DNA from: Actinomycetes bacterium
Lineage (GTDB): Bacteria > Actinomycetota > Actinomycetes > Propionibacteriales > Nocardioidaceae
Direction of reading: 5' to 3'
Assembly (NCBI GenBank): GCA_023396115.1
Contig: JAEWXC010000051.1
Span: 21,643 to 85,642, forward strand
Length of the DNA: 64,000 nt
The notes below the pieces were generated by a model. That model ran no database searches. It was not told the DNA's origin and saw nothing but the letters and a program-made list of their open reading frames with translations. The translations under genes and the position numbers were made by a program. Shown here one piece after another: positions 1-8,798 of this stretch. Position 1 is the stretch's first letter. Each line of letters starts with the position of its first letter.

Positions 1-424
1 ACCCGACCGTGGCCCGGGCCGTGGCCAGGGGCATCGCGATCGCCAGGTTCTTGGGCACCAGTTCACCGAAGACCATGGTCAGCACCGTGCCGATGGCCAT
101 GCCCAGCGCGACCGAGACCGGGCTGACCGCTCCGGCGGGCACCCCGAGGGCCTCGAGCGGGTCGCGGACCAGGGTCGCGATCGCCGGTTCGGCCAGGAAC
201 CCGATGGCCAGGTTGGTCACGGTGATCCCGACCTGGGCGCCGGAGAGCTGGGTGGAGAGCTGGCTCAACCCGACCCGGACCCCGGCGGCCTTGCGGTCCC
301 CGGCCGCGGCGGCCCGGTCGACGGCGCCACGGTCCACGGTGACCAGGGAGAACTCGGCGGCCACGAAAAGACCACAGGCCGCGACCAGCAACAGCGCGAG
401 CCCGAGCAGCAACCAGGCCGTCAC
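1..424 (-). CDS. CNNM-domain (HlyC/CorC family) membrane protein, 5' part only
   Basis: About 141 N-terminal residues are present; the gene runs off the left edge. I start it at the GTG at 424, which has a GGAGG-type ribosome site a few bases upstream; an ATG reading at 431 is in another frame. The product opens with a hydrophobic segment (AWLLLGLALLLVAACGLFVAA), then AEFSLVTVDR, then QVGITVTNLAIGFLAEP and a long hydrophobic stretch ending GELVPKNLAIA. These are the hallmarks of the transmembrane DUF21/CNNM domain of CorC/HlyC-type proteins, which in other bacteria are linked to magnesium or cobalt export. The CBS and CorC domains expected after it lie outside the window. A full-length member of the same family is encoded at 28343-29647. 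Confidence 0.85.
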   Translation of the reverse strand, partial: MTAWLLLGLALLLVAACGLFVAAEFSLVTVDRGAVDRAAAAGDRKAAGVRVGLSQLSTQLSGAQVGITVTNLAIGFLAEPAIATLVRDPLEALGVPAGAVSPVSVALGMAIGTVLTMVFGELVPKNLAIAMPLATARATVG

Positions 425-629
425 CCCACACCTCCGGTGGCGTCAGTGCGGGTCGGGGGGCACGAGCAACAGGAGCCGTCCATCGGCTGGTGGGTGTCCT
501 TCATTCGGTGACGTTGGCCGAAGTCTAGGGGGCACCCGGTACCCGGCCTGCCTCCTGCGCCGATCCCCGTCCGGACGCACCTCGCCCCGTGGGGCCCTTC
601 AGGGCCGACCCACCGGAGCTCGGGCACCC

Positions 630-806
630 GGTGATCGAGCCGCCCTGTAACTCAGCCGCCTCCGGTGACTGCGCCGCCCCCGGTGATCGAGTCGCCCCGG
701 TGATCGAGTCGCCCCGGTGATCGAGCCCGTCCCCGGTGATCGAGCTTGCCGAGATCCCCCGGGCCCCGTGGCGAGCTTGCCCCCGGTGATCGAGCTTGCC
801 GAGATC
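630..806. repeat. Cluster of GGTGATCGAG intergenic repeats
   Basis: The 422-base gap between the CNNM gene and pafC holds no gene that I can support. It contains six copies of GGTGATCGAG (starting near 630, 681, 699, 716, 735 and 785). The last two are extended to GGTGATCGAGCTTGCCGAGA followed by TC. The reverse complement (GATCTCGGCAAGCTCGATCA) is the form of a dispersed intergenic repeat that I recognise from several high-GC actinobacteria. Here the copies are packed in tandem with C-rich spacers. No function is assigned. Confidence 0.75.
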
Positions 807-846
807 TCCCGAGCCCCGCGCCCGCCACGTGGCAGCCCGGAGCGGA

Positions 847-1833
847 TCAGGGCTGGACGGAGTGGTGCGCCAGCAGGTCAGCGGCCAGCGCGGGGATCCC
901 GGCGACGAGTCCGGGCGGGTCGAGGACGACCGCGTCCTCCCCGGCGCTCAGCGCCAGCAGCGCCACCCGCTGCTCGACCGGCGGCAGCATCTCCAGGTCC
1001 AGGGTGACGTCCTGCTCGCCGTCGCTGACCACCCGGATCGACTCGGCGTACATGTCCGCCGCCCACCGGGCCGCGTGCGGGATCCGGACCCGGACGCCGG
1101 TGGTGGCCCGCTGGTCGGCGAGCCGCTCCTCGAGCCGGTCGGGGTCGGTGAACGTCTCGTCGGTGGTCTCGACGCTGCGGATGTTGGAGAGCAGGAAGGT
1201 GCGCATCCGGCCGTTGTCGTCCAGCGGGCCGGCGTCGACCTCCCAGCCGCGCCGGGTCTGCACCAGCCGGTAGGGCTCGATCACCCGGTCCCCGGTGCCG
1301 ACCCGCCACGAGTTGGAGTAGCCGATCCGGACCCGGGTCCGCTGCTCGCGGGCGGTCTGGAGCTCGGCCAGGTGGCCGGCACGCAGCGGCGAGGTGGCCA
1401 CCGGCTCCTGCCCGAACAGGGTCGCGGTCAGCACCTCGACCGCTTCGCGCAGGTCCTGGTCGTCGGGGGTGACGTCGAGCAGGGCCTGCGCGGCGGTGTA
1501 GATCAGCCCCAGCTCGGCCCCGTCGACGAGTTCGACCCCGAGCTCCTCGGAGGCCCGCTCGTCGATGATCTGCACGACGGTGGCCACGTTCGGGTCGATG
1601 TCGTCGTTGCCGTCGGCGGAGGTGAAGCGCAGGTCAGCGGGGCGGGACAGCCCGAGCATGCCGGCGTGGTCGGCGGTGAAGTAGGCCAGCAGGTCCTGGC
1701 GCAGCTCGTCGGGGTCCACGCCAAGTCGCTCACCCAGGTCCGAGAGCGCCATCCCCTCGGGGTTCTCGGCGAGCAGCTGGAAGACGTGCGGCAGCCGGGC
1801 GAACCGCTGGACGTACTTCGGGGGCGCCATCAC
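847..1833 (-). CDS. pafC: WYL-domain transcriptional regulator PafC
   Basis: 328 residues. The N-terminus (KYVQRFARLPHVFQLLAENP...LSDLGERLGVDPDELRQDL) is a winged helix-turn-helix, and the C-terminal half carries a WYL-type ligand-binding domain (YRLVQTRRGWEVDA...MRTFLLSNIRSV). This is the PafC layout. PafB and PafC together act as an activator of the SOS-independent DNA-damage response in mycobacteria, probably sensing single-stranded nucleic acid through the WYL domains. The start overlaps the pafB stop by four bases (ATGA), so the two are translationally coupled. In mycobacteria the pair follows pafA; no proteasome gene is seen next to it here. Confidence 0.86.
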   Translation of the reverse strand: MMAPPKYVQRFARLPHVFQLLAENPEGMALSDLGERLGVDPDELRQDLLAYFTADHAGMLGLSRPADLRFTSADGNDDIDPNVATVVQIIDERASEELGVELVDGAELGLIYTAAQALLDVTPDDQDLREAVEVLTATLFGQEPVATSPLRAGHLAELQTAREQRTRVRIGYSNSWRVGTGDRVIEPYRLVQTRRGWEVDAGPLDDNGRMRTFLLSNIRSVETTDETFTDPDRLEERLADQRATTGVRVRIPHAARWAADMYAESIRVVSDGEQDVTLDLEMLPPVEQRVALLALSAGEDAVVLDPPGLVAGIPALAADLLAHHSVQP

Positions 1834-2777
1834 AGACCTGCCATCGTCGTGAGGTCCGCGAGCAGCTCGTCGCGGAACTCGGGTGGACCGGCGACCCGGA
1901 CCCGGGTGCCGAGCTCGTAGAGCCGGGTGCGCAGCGCCTTGCGGTGCGTGACCGTGTAGACCAGACGGACCTCACCGTCCTCGGTGCTCCTCTGGCTGGT
2001 CGGCGTGCCCAGCCAGCGCCGCACGTCGGGCACGAACTCCTCGGCCGCCACGAGCTCCACGTCGACCGGGTCGTCGATCAGCCAGGCCATCGGGTGCAGC
2101 CGCGGGCGCGGGACCTCCTCCGGCGCGGTGGCGCTGCGCGGGGCGCCGGCGCGCACCTGGGACATCCGGCTGACCACGAACATCTTCACCGTCTCGCCGT
2201 CGACCTCCTGCCCGGCCAGGTACCAGCGGTTGTTGCGGGCGTGCATCCCGGCGGGGTGCACCACCCGCTCGCGGCCGTTGTAGCGGAACGTCAGCAGGGC
2301 GCGGGTCTGCACGGCCCGGCCGACGACGTCGAGCTCGGGGGCCAGGGATGCCTGGGTGACGCGGGCCTCGACGGTCCCCGCGGCTCGCTCGGCGTCGAGC
2401 CCGAGCTGCTCGGCCAGGTCGTCCCGGTCGGCGACCAGGGCAGCCCGGCGCAGGGCGGCCTGCTGGGGCGGGGTGAGCTGCACCCGGAGCCGGCTGTCCC
2501 CGTTGGTCATCCGGTAGCGCCCGTCCTCGCCGACCTCGGCCACGTTGTCGATCTGCCAGCCCAGGCCGCGCAGGTGGCGGAAGTCCCGGGCCAGCTGGCT
2601 GGCCGGGTCCGCGGCGTCGTCCGGGAACCGGGCGATGGTCAGCAGTTCGGCGGTGGACAGCCCCACCTTGCCCGCGGCACGCAGTGCCACGGTGAGGCGG
2701 ATCAGCCGCTCCATGGCCTGGCGCTGCTTGCCGATCGGTGCGCTCTCGCCTGTGTTCACGGGGTCAGTGTGTCCCAT
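1830..2777 (-). CDS. pafB: WYL-domain transcriptional regulator PafB
   Basis: 315 residues from the first ATG, but homologues begin close to the sequence MERLIRLTVALR, so the ATG at 2714 is a good alternative start; neither has a strong ribosome site. Residues from there form a helix-turn-helix (GLSTAELLTIARFP). A central and C-terminal WYL domain follows (LTFRYNGRERVVHPAGMHARNNRWYLAG). PafB partners with PafC, encoded immediately downstream with a four-base overlap, to activate DNA repair genes. No other gene shares this transcript on its 5' side; the next gene upstream (2820-3713) points the same way and ends 42 bases before it. Confidence 0.86.
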   Translation of the reverse strand: MGHTDPVNTGESAPIGKQRQAMERLIRLTVALRAAGKVGLSTAELLTIARFPDDAADPASQLARDFRHLRGLGWQIDNVAEVGEDGRYRMTNGDSRLRVQLTPPQQAALRRAALVADRDDLAEQLGLDAERAAGTVEARVTQASLAPELDVVGRAVQTRALLTFRYNGRERVVHPAGMHARNNRWYLAGQEVDGETVKMFVVSRMSQVRAGAPRSATAPEEVPRPRLHPMAWLIDDPVDVELVAAEEFVPDVRRWLGTPTSQRSTEDGEVRLVYTVTHRKALRTRLYELGTRVRVAGPPEFRDELLADLTTMAGL

Positions 2778-2819
2778 CCGGGCCGGGCGCGGGGGCGGGA
2801 AGCGCCGGTGCGGGGACCG

Positions 2820-3713
2820 TCACACGCCTGGCGTCGCGGCGTTCTCGCGGGTGGTCGGGGCGGCGGTGTTGCGGGTGACGGCCCAGCCGAACAGCGGCGC
2901 CAGCACGTACATGACGACCGAGTAGACGGCCGCGGGGATCGCGACGGTGCCGTTGTCGAGGACGGCCAGGGCGATGGTCAGCGCGATGGTGGTGTTGTGG
3001 ATGCCGACCTCCATCGAGCAGGCCACGGCCTGGGCCTGGCCGAGCCGCAGCGCCTTGGCCACCAGGTACCCGAGGGTGAGGCTGATCAGGCAGACCAGGG
3101 CCACGACCAGGCCGACGTCGGCGAAGTACTCGCCGATGTTGTCCTTCTCCCCCACGATCGCCCCGACGGCGACGATGACCAGGACGACGATGGAGAAGAT
3201 CCGCACCGGCTTGTCGGCGGCGCGGGCCCGCTCCTCCTGCAGGTGCCGGACCACCATGCCCAGCGCGACCGGGATCAGCACGATGGCGATGACCTGCAGC
3301 ACCTTGCCGAACTGCAGCCCGAGCTCGCCGTCGGCGTCGAAGTGGTCGATCGCGAAGTTGGTGACCAGCGGGATGGTGAACGCCGCGAGCACCGAGTTGA
3401 TCGCGGTCAGGGAGATGTTGAGCGCCACGTCCCCGCGGAACAGGTGGCTGAACAGGTTGGCCGTGGTGCCACCGGGTGAGGCCACCAGCAGCATCACACC
3501 GACCGCGAGCAGCGGCGGCAGGTCGAAGAGCACCACGAGCCCGAAGGTGATCGCCGGCAGCACCACCACCTGCACCACGAGCGCGGCCACGACCGCCTTG
3601 GGGCTGCGTGCCACCCGCGCGAAGTCGCCGGGCGTGAGCGCCAGCCCCAGGCCGAACATGATGATGGCGAGCGCGATCGGCAGGCCCACGGTGATGAGCG
3701 GTGACTGGTCCAT
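2820..3713 (-). CDS. Bile acid:sodium symporter (BASS) family transporter
   Basis: 297 residues with about nine or ten hydrophobic segments and almost no soluble domain. The sequence starts SPLITVGLPIALAIIMFGLGL, followed by LTPGDFARVARSPK, and contains ASPGGTTANLFSHLFRGDVA and VGIHNTTIALTIALAVL. These match the BASS/SBF family, which couples sodium influx to uptake of organic anions such as bile acids or 2-oxo acids. The substrate cannot be told from sequence. The gene is transcribed away from the acyl-CoA synthetase at 3923, leaving about 210 bases for divergent promoters. Confidence 0.85.
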   Translation of the reverse strand: MDQSPLITVGLPIALAIIMFGLGLALTPGDFARVARSPKAVVAALVVQVVVLPAITFGLVVLFDLPPLLAVGVMLLVASPGGTTANLFSHLFRGDVALNISLTAINSVLAAFTIPLVTNFAIDHFDADGELGLQFGKVLQVIAIVLIPVALGMVVRHLQEERARAADKPVRIFSIVVLVIVAVGAIVGEKDNIGEYFADVGLVVALVCLISLTLGYLVAKALRLGQAQAVACSMEVGIHNTTIALTIALAVLDNGTVAIPAAVYSVVMYVLAPLFGWAVTRNTAAPTTRENAATPGV

Positions 3714-3922
3714 GGTGGTGCAGTCAAGCCGAAGTGGTGACGTGTGTCACCCGAACCGCCGAGGATTGCCCGCAGCGTGGTCACCCGGTGGCCCACCTGC
3801 CGGTGCGACATGGGGAGCTCACCCCATCTCGACCGGCTCGTCGCGATCTCCCGCGGTTCCCAGTCCCGGCCAGCGGAGCGGACCCGCGCGGGGCGCGAGG
3901 TGGTCTGGCAGATTCACGCCCC

Positions 3923-5596
3923 ATGACGTCCACCACAGTTCCCGAGGTCCCCCACGCCACGATGGCCGAGCTCTTCCTCACCCGCGCCGAGGACGACAAT
4001 CCCGGCCTGCTGTTCGAGGACGACCGGTGGAGTTGGCGTGAGGTGCTCCGCGAGGCTGCGGTCCGTTCCGCGGTGCACCAGGAGCTGCGTCCCACCGACC
4101 GCCCCTGGCATGTGGGCGTGCTGCTGGAGAACAGCCCCGAGTACATCTTCCAGATCGCTGGCGCGGCGTTCAGCGGCGCCACCGTGGTCGGCATCAACCC
4201 GACCCGTCGCGGTGCCGAGCTGGCCCTGGACATCCGCGCCACGCACGTGGACACGATCTTCGTCGACGCCACCTACGCCGACCTGCTCGAGGGCATCGAC
4301 CACGGCGCCCAGCGGGTGGTGCGGGTCGACTCCCCCGAGTACGCCGAGATGCTGGCCCGGCACGCCGACGCGCCGCTGGAGCCCACCCCCGAGGCGCTGG
4401 ACCCGGCCACCACCCTGGTGCTGCTGTTCACCTCGGGCTCGACCGGTGCACCCAAGGCCGTGATCTGCTCGACGCGACGCTGGGCGTTCGTCAGCCAGAT
4501 CAACCCGATGATGTTCAACTACGGCGAGGTCGCCTACAACGCGATGCCGCTGTTCCACGGCAACGCACTGATGAGCGCCTGGGGCCCGTGCGTGAAGGGT
4601 GGCGCCGCGCTGGCGCTGCGCCGCAAGTTCTCCGCCTCGGGGTTCCTGCCCGACATCCAGAAGTTCGGTGCCACGTTCTTCAACTACGTGGGGCGTTCGC
4701 TGGCCTACATCCTGGCCCAGCCCGAGGTGCCCGGTGAGTCCGACAACCAGCTGAAGTTCGGCTTCGGCACCGAGGCCTCCACCCGGGACCGCGCCGAGTT
4801 CCTGCGCCGCTTCGGTGCCCCGGTCTTCGAGTCGTACGGCTCGTCGGAGGGCGCCTGCTACATCATCACCAACGAGTCGACCCCCGAGGGCGCGCTCGGT
4901 CTCCCGCAGATCGGCCACCACCCGCAGGTCTGGAACCCCGAGGGCCAGGAGTGCCCGCCGGCCGAGTTCGACGACAACGGGATGCTGCTCAACCCCGAGC
5001 AGGCCATCGGCGAGATCGTCTCCCTGGACGCGGCCGCCAAGTTCGAGGGCTACTACAACAACCCCGAGGCGAGCGCGGAGAAGCTGCGCGACGGCCACTT
5101 CTTCACCGGTGACCTGGCCTACCGCGACGCCGAGGGCTACTTCTACTTCGCCGGTCGGACCGCCGACTGGATCCGGGTGGACTCGGAGAACTTCGCCGCG
5201 GCCCCGGTCGAGCGGATCGTCGCCCGCTTCCCGGGCGTGGCGGTGGCTGCCGTCTACCCGGTCCCCGACCCGCAGACCGGTGACCAGGTGATGGCCACGG
5301 TGCAGATGGTGGTCGACGCCGACTTCGACCCGGACGCCTTCACCACGTTCCTGGCCGAGCAGCCCGACCTGGGCACCAAGTGGGCTCCCCGGCTGATCCG
5401 GATCACCGCCGCGCTGCCGGTCACCGCGACCAGCAAGGTGGACAAGCCGAAGCTGCGCCGGATGCTCTGGGGCGGCGACGAGCCGGTCTTCGAGCGCCTG
5501 CGCGACGGCTCCTACCGCCAGCTCGACGGCGAGGCCCGCGAGAAGCTGGCCGCCGAGTTCGCCGAGCACGGCCGGGCCCAGCTGATCCAGGCCTGA
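3923..5596 (+). CDS. AMP-forming acyl-CoA synthetase (FadD-like)
   Basis: 557 residues from the ATG at 3923; longer in-frame starts upstream run through non-coding sequence. The adenylation-domain phosphate loop LLFTSGSTGAPKAVI lies near residue 168. Later motifs are FESYGSSEGACYII, the hinge region GDLAYRDAEGYFYFAGRTADWI and the C-terminal lysine region TATSKVDKPKLRR. The enzyme activates a carboxylic acid with ATP to an acyl-adenylate and transfers it to coenzyme A. The architecture fits FadD-type fatty or steroid-acid CoA ligases; the chain length or substrate cannot be decided. It stands alone between a divergent transporter and a convergent acyltransferase. Confidence 0.88.
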   Translation: MTSTTVPEVPHATMAELFLTRAEDDNPGLLFEDDRWSWREVLREAAVRSAVHQELRPTDRPWHVGVLLENSPEYIFQIAGAAFSGATVVGINPTRRGAELALDIRATHVDTIFVDATYADLLEGIDHGAQRVVRVDSPEYAEMLARHADAPLEPTPEALDPATTLVLLFTSGSTGAPKAVICSTRRWAFVSQINPMMFNYGEVAYNAMPLFHGNALMSAWGPCVKGGAALALRRKFSASGFLPDIQKFGATFFNYVGRSLAYILAQPEVPGESDNQLKFGFGTEASTRDRAEFLRRFGAPVFESYGSSEGACYIITNESTPEGALGLPQIGHHPQVWNPEGQECPPAEFDDNGMLLNPEQAIGEIVSLDAAAKFEGYYNNPEASAEKLRDGHFFTGDLAYRDAEGYFYFAGRTADWIRVDSENFAAAPVERIVARFPGVAVAAVYPVPDPQTGDQVMATVQMVVDADFDPDAFTTFLAEQPDLGTKWAPRLIRITAALPVTATSKVDKPKLRRMLWGGDEPVFERLRDGSYRQLDGEAREKLAAEFAEHGRAQLIQA

Positions 5597-5615
5597 CCGC
5601 TCACCCGCGACGCCG

Positions 5616-5771
5616 ACCGGGCACTTGCGCGACGCTGACCGGGCACTTGCGCGCCGACCGGGCACTTGCGTGGCAGTGACCGGGCACTTGCGCGCCGACC
5701 GGGCACTTCCGTGGCCGTGACCGGGCACTTCCGTGGCGCTCACCGGGCACTTGTGCGCCGACCGGGAACCC
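5616..5771. repeat. Tandem repeats with ACCGGGCACTT core
   Basis: Seven copies of ACCGGGCACTT start at 5616, 5638, 5657, 5679, 5698, 5720 and 5742, with a degenerate eighth (ACCGGGAACC) at 5761. Spacings are 22, 19, 22, 19, 22, 22 and 19 bases, close to two turns of the helix. The block fills the gap between the convergent acyl-CoA synthetase and acyltransferase genes. It is too short and too regular for CRISPR. It may be an expanded intergenic repeat or a multi-site protein target. Confidence 0.85.
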
Positions 5772-5817
5772 CCGTGGGGCGCTGCACCCGTTGCAAACCC
5801 CGGCGTCGGGGTGCTGC

Positions 5818-6549
5818 TCAGGAACTGAGCGGCACCTCGACGCCGTGTTCCATCAGGGCCTCGGGGTCGATCTCACCGGACAGCATCCGGGCGACGGTCT
5901 CGGTGTCGAGGACGGGGCGCACGTCGTTCTTGCCGACCCAGCCCACCCCGGGCTCCAGGCGGCGCACCACCTTGGCGGGGATGCCGGCGACGACGGTGTG
6001 GTCGGGCACGTCGCCGCGGACCACGGAACCAGCGCCGACGGTGACGTTGCGCCCGATGGTGGTGCCGGGCAGGATCACCGCGCCGTGGCCGATCCAGGAC
6101 CCTGACCCGATCCGGACCGGCTGGTGGGACCCCATCTGGTCCCCGATCGGGGTGTGCGGGTCCTGGTAGCCGTGCGAGGAGTCGGAGACGAACACCGACT
6201 GGCCGAACCAGACGTCGTCACCGATCTCGATGCCGGCGTGCGCGGTGAAGGTGCACCGGGCACCCACGACGCACCGGTCGCCGATCACCAGACCCCGCTC
6301 GGGGATCCCGGGGTCACCGGGGCCGTAGCCGACCGAGAGGGTGCAGTGCCGCCCGACCAAGGTGTCAGTGCCCAGGTGGATCGACTGCTCGCCCAGAATC
6401 GTGGCCTGAGGGAACGCGATCATGGTCCCGGTGCCGAACGACCCGAAGCGCCGGGCCCACGGGGTACTGGGGCTGATCGAGCCCACCCACTCCACTGCTC
6501 GGTGCAGCGCGTGGAAGCCGGGGCTCAGCAGGGTTCGCAACAGGGGCAC
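5818..6549 (-). CDS. Left-handed beta-helix (hexapeptide) acyltransferase
   Basis: 243 residues. The region from about residue 45 to 220 is made of hexapeptide repeats (IGDRCVVGARCTF, IEIGDDVWFGQSVFV, IGSGSWIGHGAVILPGTTIGRNVTVGAGSVVRGDVPDHTVVAGIPAKVV). It ends in the V-x-G-x-P-A-K motif typical of the trimeric left-handed beta-helix O- or N-acyltransferases of the CysE/LacA type. SSHGYQDP provides the likely catalytic histidine. Such enzymes acetylate sugars, lipids or antibiotics; the acceptor is unknown. The gene is alone, convergent with the synthetase upstream of it in the map. Confidence 0.85.
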   Translation of the reverse strand: MPLLRTLLSPGFHALHRAVEWVGSISPSTPWARRFGSFGTGTMIAFPQATILGEQSIHLGTDTLVGRHCTLSVGYGPGDPGIPERGLVIGDRCVVGARCTFTAHAGIEIGDDVWFGQSVFVSDSSHGYQDPHTPIGDQMGSHQPVRIGSGSWIGHGAVILPGTTIGRNVTVGAGSVVRGDVPDHTVVAGIPAKVVRRLEPGVGWVGKNDVRPVLDTETVARMLSGEIDPEALMEHGVEVPLSS

Positions 6550-6605
6550 GGTGCCGCACTCTAGTCGCGGTCACCGGCCCCTGCCCCGGTTGTGTCCGAT
6601 CCCGT

Positions 6606-7544
6606 TCAGTTGCCGGTGGTGCTCCAGTGCCAAGCCTCCGAGGGGAGGTTCTTCAGGCCGTAGTTGCGGGCGTTGGCCGCGAGCCAGTTGAACGCGCTCC
6701 TGCTGAGCGAGTTGCCGGCGGAGTTGAAGTCGATCGCCGTGCCGCGCTCGTGGTTGGACCTGCCCGGTCGGGCCGTCGGCGGACGGCACTGGCTGGAGGC
6801 CTTCTGGTAGATCTCCCACTTGCTCGTGCCGCAGTGCTTCTTGCGGAGCGCGACCTGCTGGTCGTAGGTGCGGAAGCCCCAACCACCCAGGACGTGACCG
6901 TCGCGCTTGGCGTCGGCGTACAGGCGGGTCAGGTCGGCGGCCAGGCACTTGTGCACCCGGGTGGTGCCGTGGCCAGCGGTGACCACGGTGGTGTGCTCGA
7001 TGCTGACCCCGGTGGTGACGTTGTCGCAGTTGCGCACGGCCGGGTTCATCTCCCGCGCCGGCGACCCGGCGAGGTACTGCCAGCTCCGGGAGCCGACGCG
7101 ATTCTTCTCGCCCTTGATGCCCTTCTTCTTCTGGAACGCGGCGAGGGCGGCCTTGGTCCGGGCACCGAAGTCACCGTCGACCTTGAGGCCGTAGCCGTAC
7201 TTGTTGAGCAGGACCTGGGCGGCCCGCACGTACCGGTTCTTGTCACCGGCCTCGACCGTCTTGACCAGCTTCGACCAGGTGTCCTTGCCGACGATGCCGT
7301 CGTCGTCGAGCTTCTTCTTGCGCTGGAACGCCTTCGTCTTGGCCTTCGTGTCGCGTCCGAAGCGCCCGTCGACATCCGTGGCGAACCCGCGAGCCGTCAG
7401 CAGGTGCTGGACCGCCATCGCGTGGGCTCCGCGGCTGCCCTTGCTGAGCACGGGCCAGGCCGGCTCGGACTGGGCGGGGGCGGACCCCACGGCGACCATG
7501 AGGCCCAGCCCGAGGGCGAGGGCCAGGAGGATGCGTCTCATCAC
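6606..7544 (-). CDS. Secreted peptidoglycan-binding VanY-like D,D-carboxypeptidase (copy 1)
   Basis: 312 residues. A signal peptide (MMRRILLALALGLGLMVAVG, cleavage near residue 25) is followed by two PG_binding_1 repeats at about 35-98 and 105-158. A C-terminal M15 peptidase domain then spans about 170-312. The zinc-site motif is H265-x6-D272 (HERGTAID) and the catalytic pair is E303 with H306 (EAWHW). It should trim D-alanyl peptides of the cell wall outside the cell. A paralogue with the same architecture lies directly upstream at 7725-8657, so this is a tandem duplication. Confidence 0.88.
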   Translation of the reverse strand: MMRRILLALALGLGLMVAVGSAPAQSEPAWPVLSKGSRGAHAMAVQHLLTARGFATDVDGRFGRDTKAKTKAFQRKKKLDDDGIVGKDTWSKLVKTVEAGDKNRYVRAAQVLLNKYGYGLKVDGDFGARTKAALAAFQKKKGIKGEKNRVGSRSWQYLAGSPAREMNPAVRNCDNVTTGVSIEHTTVVTAGHGTTRVHKCLAADLTRLYADAKRDGHVLGGWGFRTYDQQVALRKKHCGTSKWEIYQKASSQCRPPTARPGRSNHERGTAIDFNSAGNSLSRSAFNWLAANARNYGLKNLPSEAWHWSTTGN

Positions 7545-7669
7545 CGGTTGCTCCTGTTCTGCACGGCCGGCGGCTCCCCGATGAGGCGTCGGTCCTGCCC
7601 GCCCGTTCCGCGGACGACCCGGCCCACGCTAGGTCGGTCGGGGACGTCCGCACAGGGTCCGGAGACCCA

Positions 7670-7702
7670 ACCGGGTCGGGAGGTGTGCCCTCCCGACCCG
7701 GT
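7670..7702 (-). terminator. Strong hairpin after VanY copy 2
   Basis: Perfect 14-bp inverted repeat, ACCGGGTCGGGAGG and its complement, with a 5-base loop. It sits 22 bases past the stop of the gene at 7725-8657 in its direction of transcription. There is no clear U tract, as is common in actinobacteria. Confidence 0.75.
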
Positions 7703-7724
7703 CGGTGTTGCGGTGCAGCGTCGG

Positions 7725-8657
7725 TCAACCGCCGGTGGTGCTCCAGTGCCACCGCTCCGAGGGCAGGTTCTTCAGCCCGTAGCGGGCGGCGTTGTTCTTC
7801 AGCCAGGTGAACGCGGCCGAGCTGAGCGTCCCGCCGGAGGAGTTGAAGTCGATCGCCAACCCCTTCTCGTGCATCGACGTGCCGGGGCGGGCCGTCGGCG
7901 GCGAGCACTGCGAGGAGGGCTTCTCGTAGATCGCGTAGTAGCTGGTGCCGCAGTGCTTCTTGCGCAGCTCGACCTGCTGGGCGTAGGTGCGGAAGCCCCA
8001 GCCGCCCAGTACGATCCCGGCGGCCTTGGCGTCGCGGTAGAGCCGGGTCAGTGCGGGTGCGAGGCACGTGTGCACGCGGGTGGTGCTGTACCCGGCGGTG
8101 ACCACGGTGGTGTGCGCGGAGGAGACACCCGAGGTGACGCTGGAGCAGTTGGTGGCCGGCGGGTTCGTGGTGCCCGCTGCGGAACCGGCCAGGGTCTGCC
8201 ACGTGATGGGCCCGACGATGCCGTCGACGGCCAGGCCCTTGGCGCTCTGGAAGCTGCGCACCGCGTCGCGGGTGCGGGGGCCGAAGGACCCGTCGACGGT
8301 CAGGCCGTAGCCGAACCGGTTGAGCAGGCGCTGCGCGGCCTTGACGTAGCCGCCCGCGTCGCCGCTCTGCACCTGCTTGACCAGGGCCTTCCAGGTCTGG
8401 GCGCCGGTGATCCCGTCAGCGGTGAGGCCCTTGGCCCGCTGGAACGCGACGACCTTGCCGCTCGTCGCCGGGCCGTAGCTGGCGTCGACGGCGGTGGCGT
8501 ACCCGCGCGCGGTGAGCAGCTCCTGCACGGCCGAGACCTGGCTGCCCGTGCTGCCGCTGCGCAGCACCGGCCAGGCCGGTGCCGCCGTGGCCGGCGTCGC
8601 CGGGGCCACGAGGAGTGACCCGAGCAGCACGCCCAGGACGATGATGATGCGTTTCAT
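7725..8657 (-). CDS. Secreted peptidoglycan-binding VanY-like D,D-carboxypeptidase (copy 2)
   Basis: 310 residues from the ATG at 8657, chosen because it has an AAGGGG ribosome site and begins a clean signal peptide (MKRIIIVLGVLLGSLLVAPA, cleavage after ATA near residue 26). Two PG_binding_1 repeats (about 34-95 and 105-157) precede an M15 domain with H263-x6-D270 (HEKGLAID) and E301/H304 (ERWHW). It matches copy 1 closely along the whole C-terminal domain (for example LGGWGFRTY, LRKKHCGTS, YGLKNLPSE). The genes are separated by about 180 bases including a terminator, so they are probably expressed independently. Confidence 0.88.
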   Translation of the reverse strand: MKRIIIVLGVLLGSLLVAPATPATAAPAWPVLRSGSTGSQVSAVQELLTARGYATAVDASYGPATSGKVVAFQRAKGLTADGITGAQTWKALVKQVQSGDAGGYVKAAQRLLNRFGYGLTVDGSFGPRTRDAVRSFQSAKGLAVDGIVGPITWQTLAGSAAGTTNPPATNCSSVTSGVSSAHTTVVTAGYSTTRVHTCLAPALTRLYRDAKAAGIVLGGWGFRTYAQQVELRKKHCGTSYYAIYEKPSSQCSPPTARPGTSMHEKGLAIDFNSSGGTLSSAAFTWLKNNAARYGLKNLPSERWHWSTTGG

Positions 8658-8798
8658 GGTGCTCCCCTTCTCGGTGCGCGTGCTCCCCGATGAGCAGGCG
8701 CCGTGTGCCCACCCGCAGGTGGTCACCCGGGTGAGGCTAGGAGCCGGAAGATCGCGGTGACAGGGCCCCTGGGCCCCACGTCCACGAGGGCGCTGCGC

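Noticed and set aside
5616..5771. Possible CRISPR array
   Set aside because: Core of 11 bases and spacing of 19-22 leave spacers of only 8-11 similar bases; no cas genes are present.
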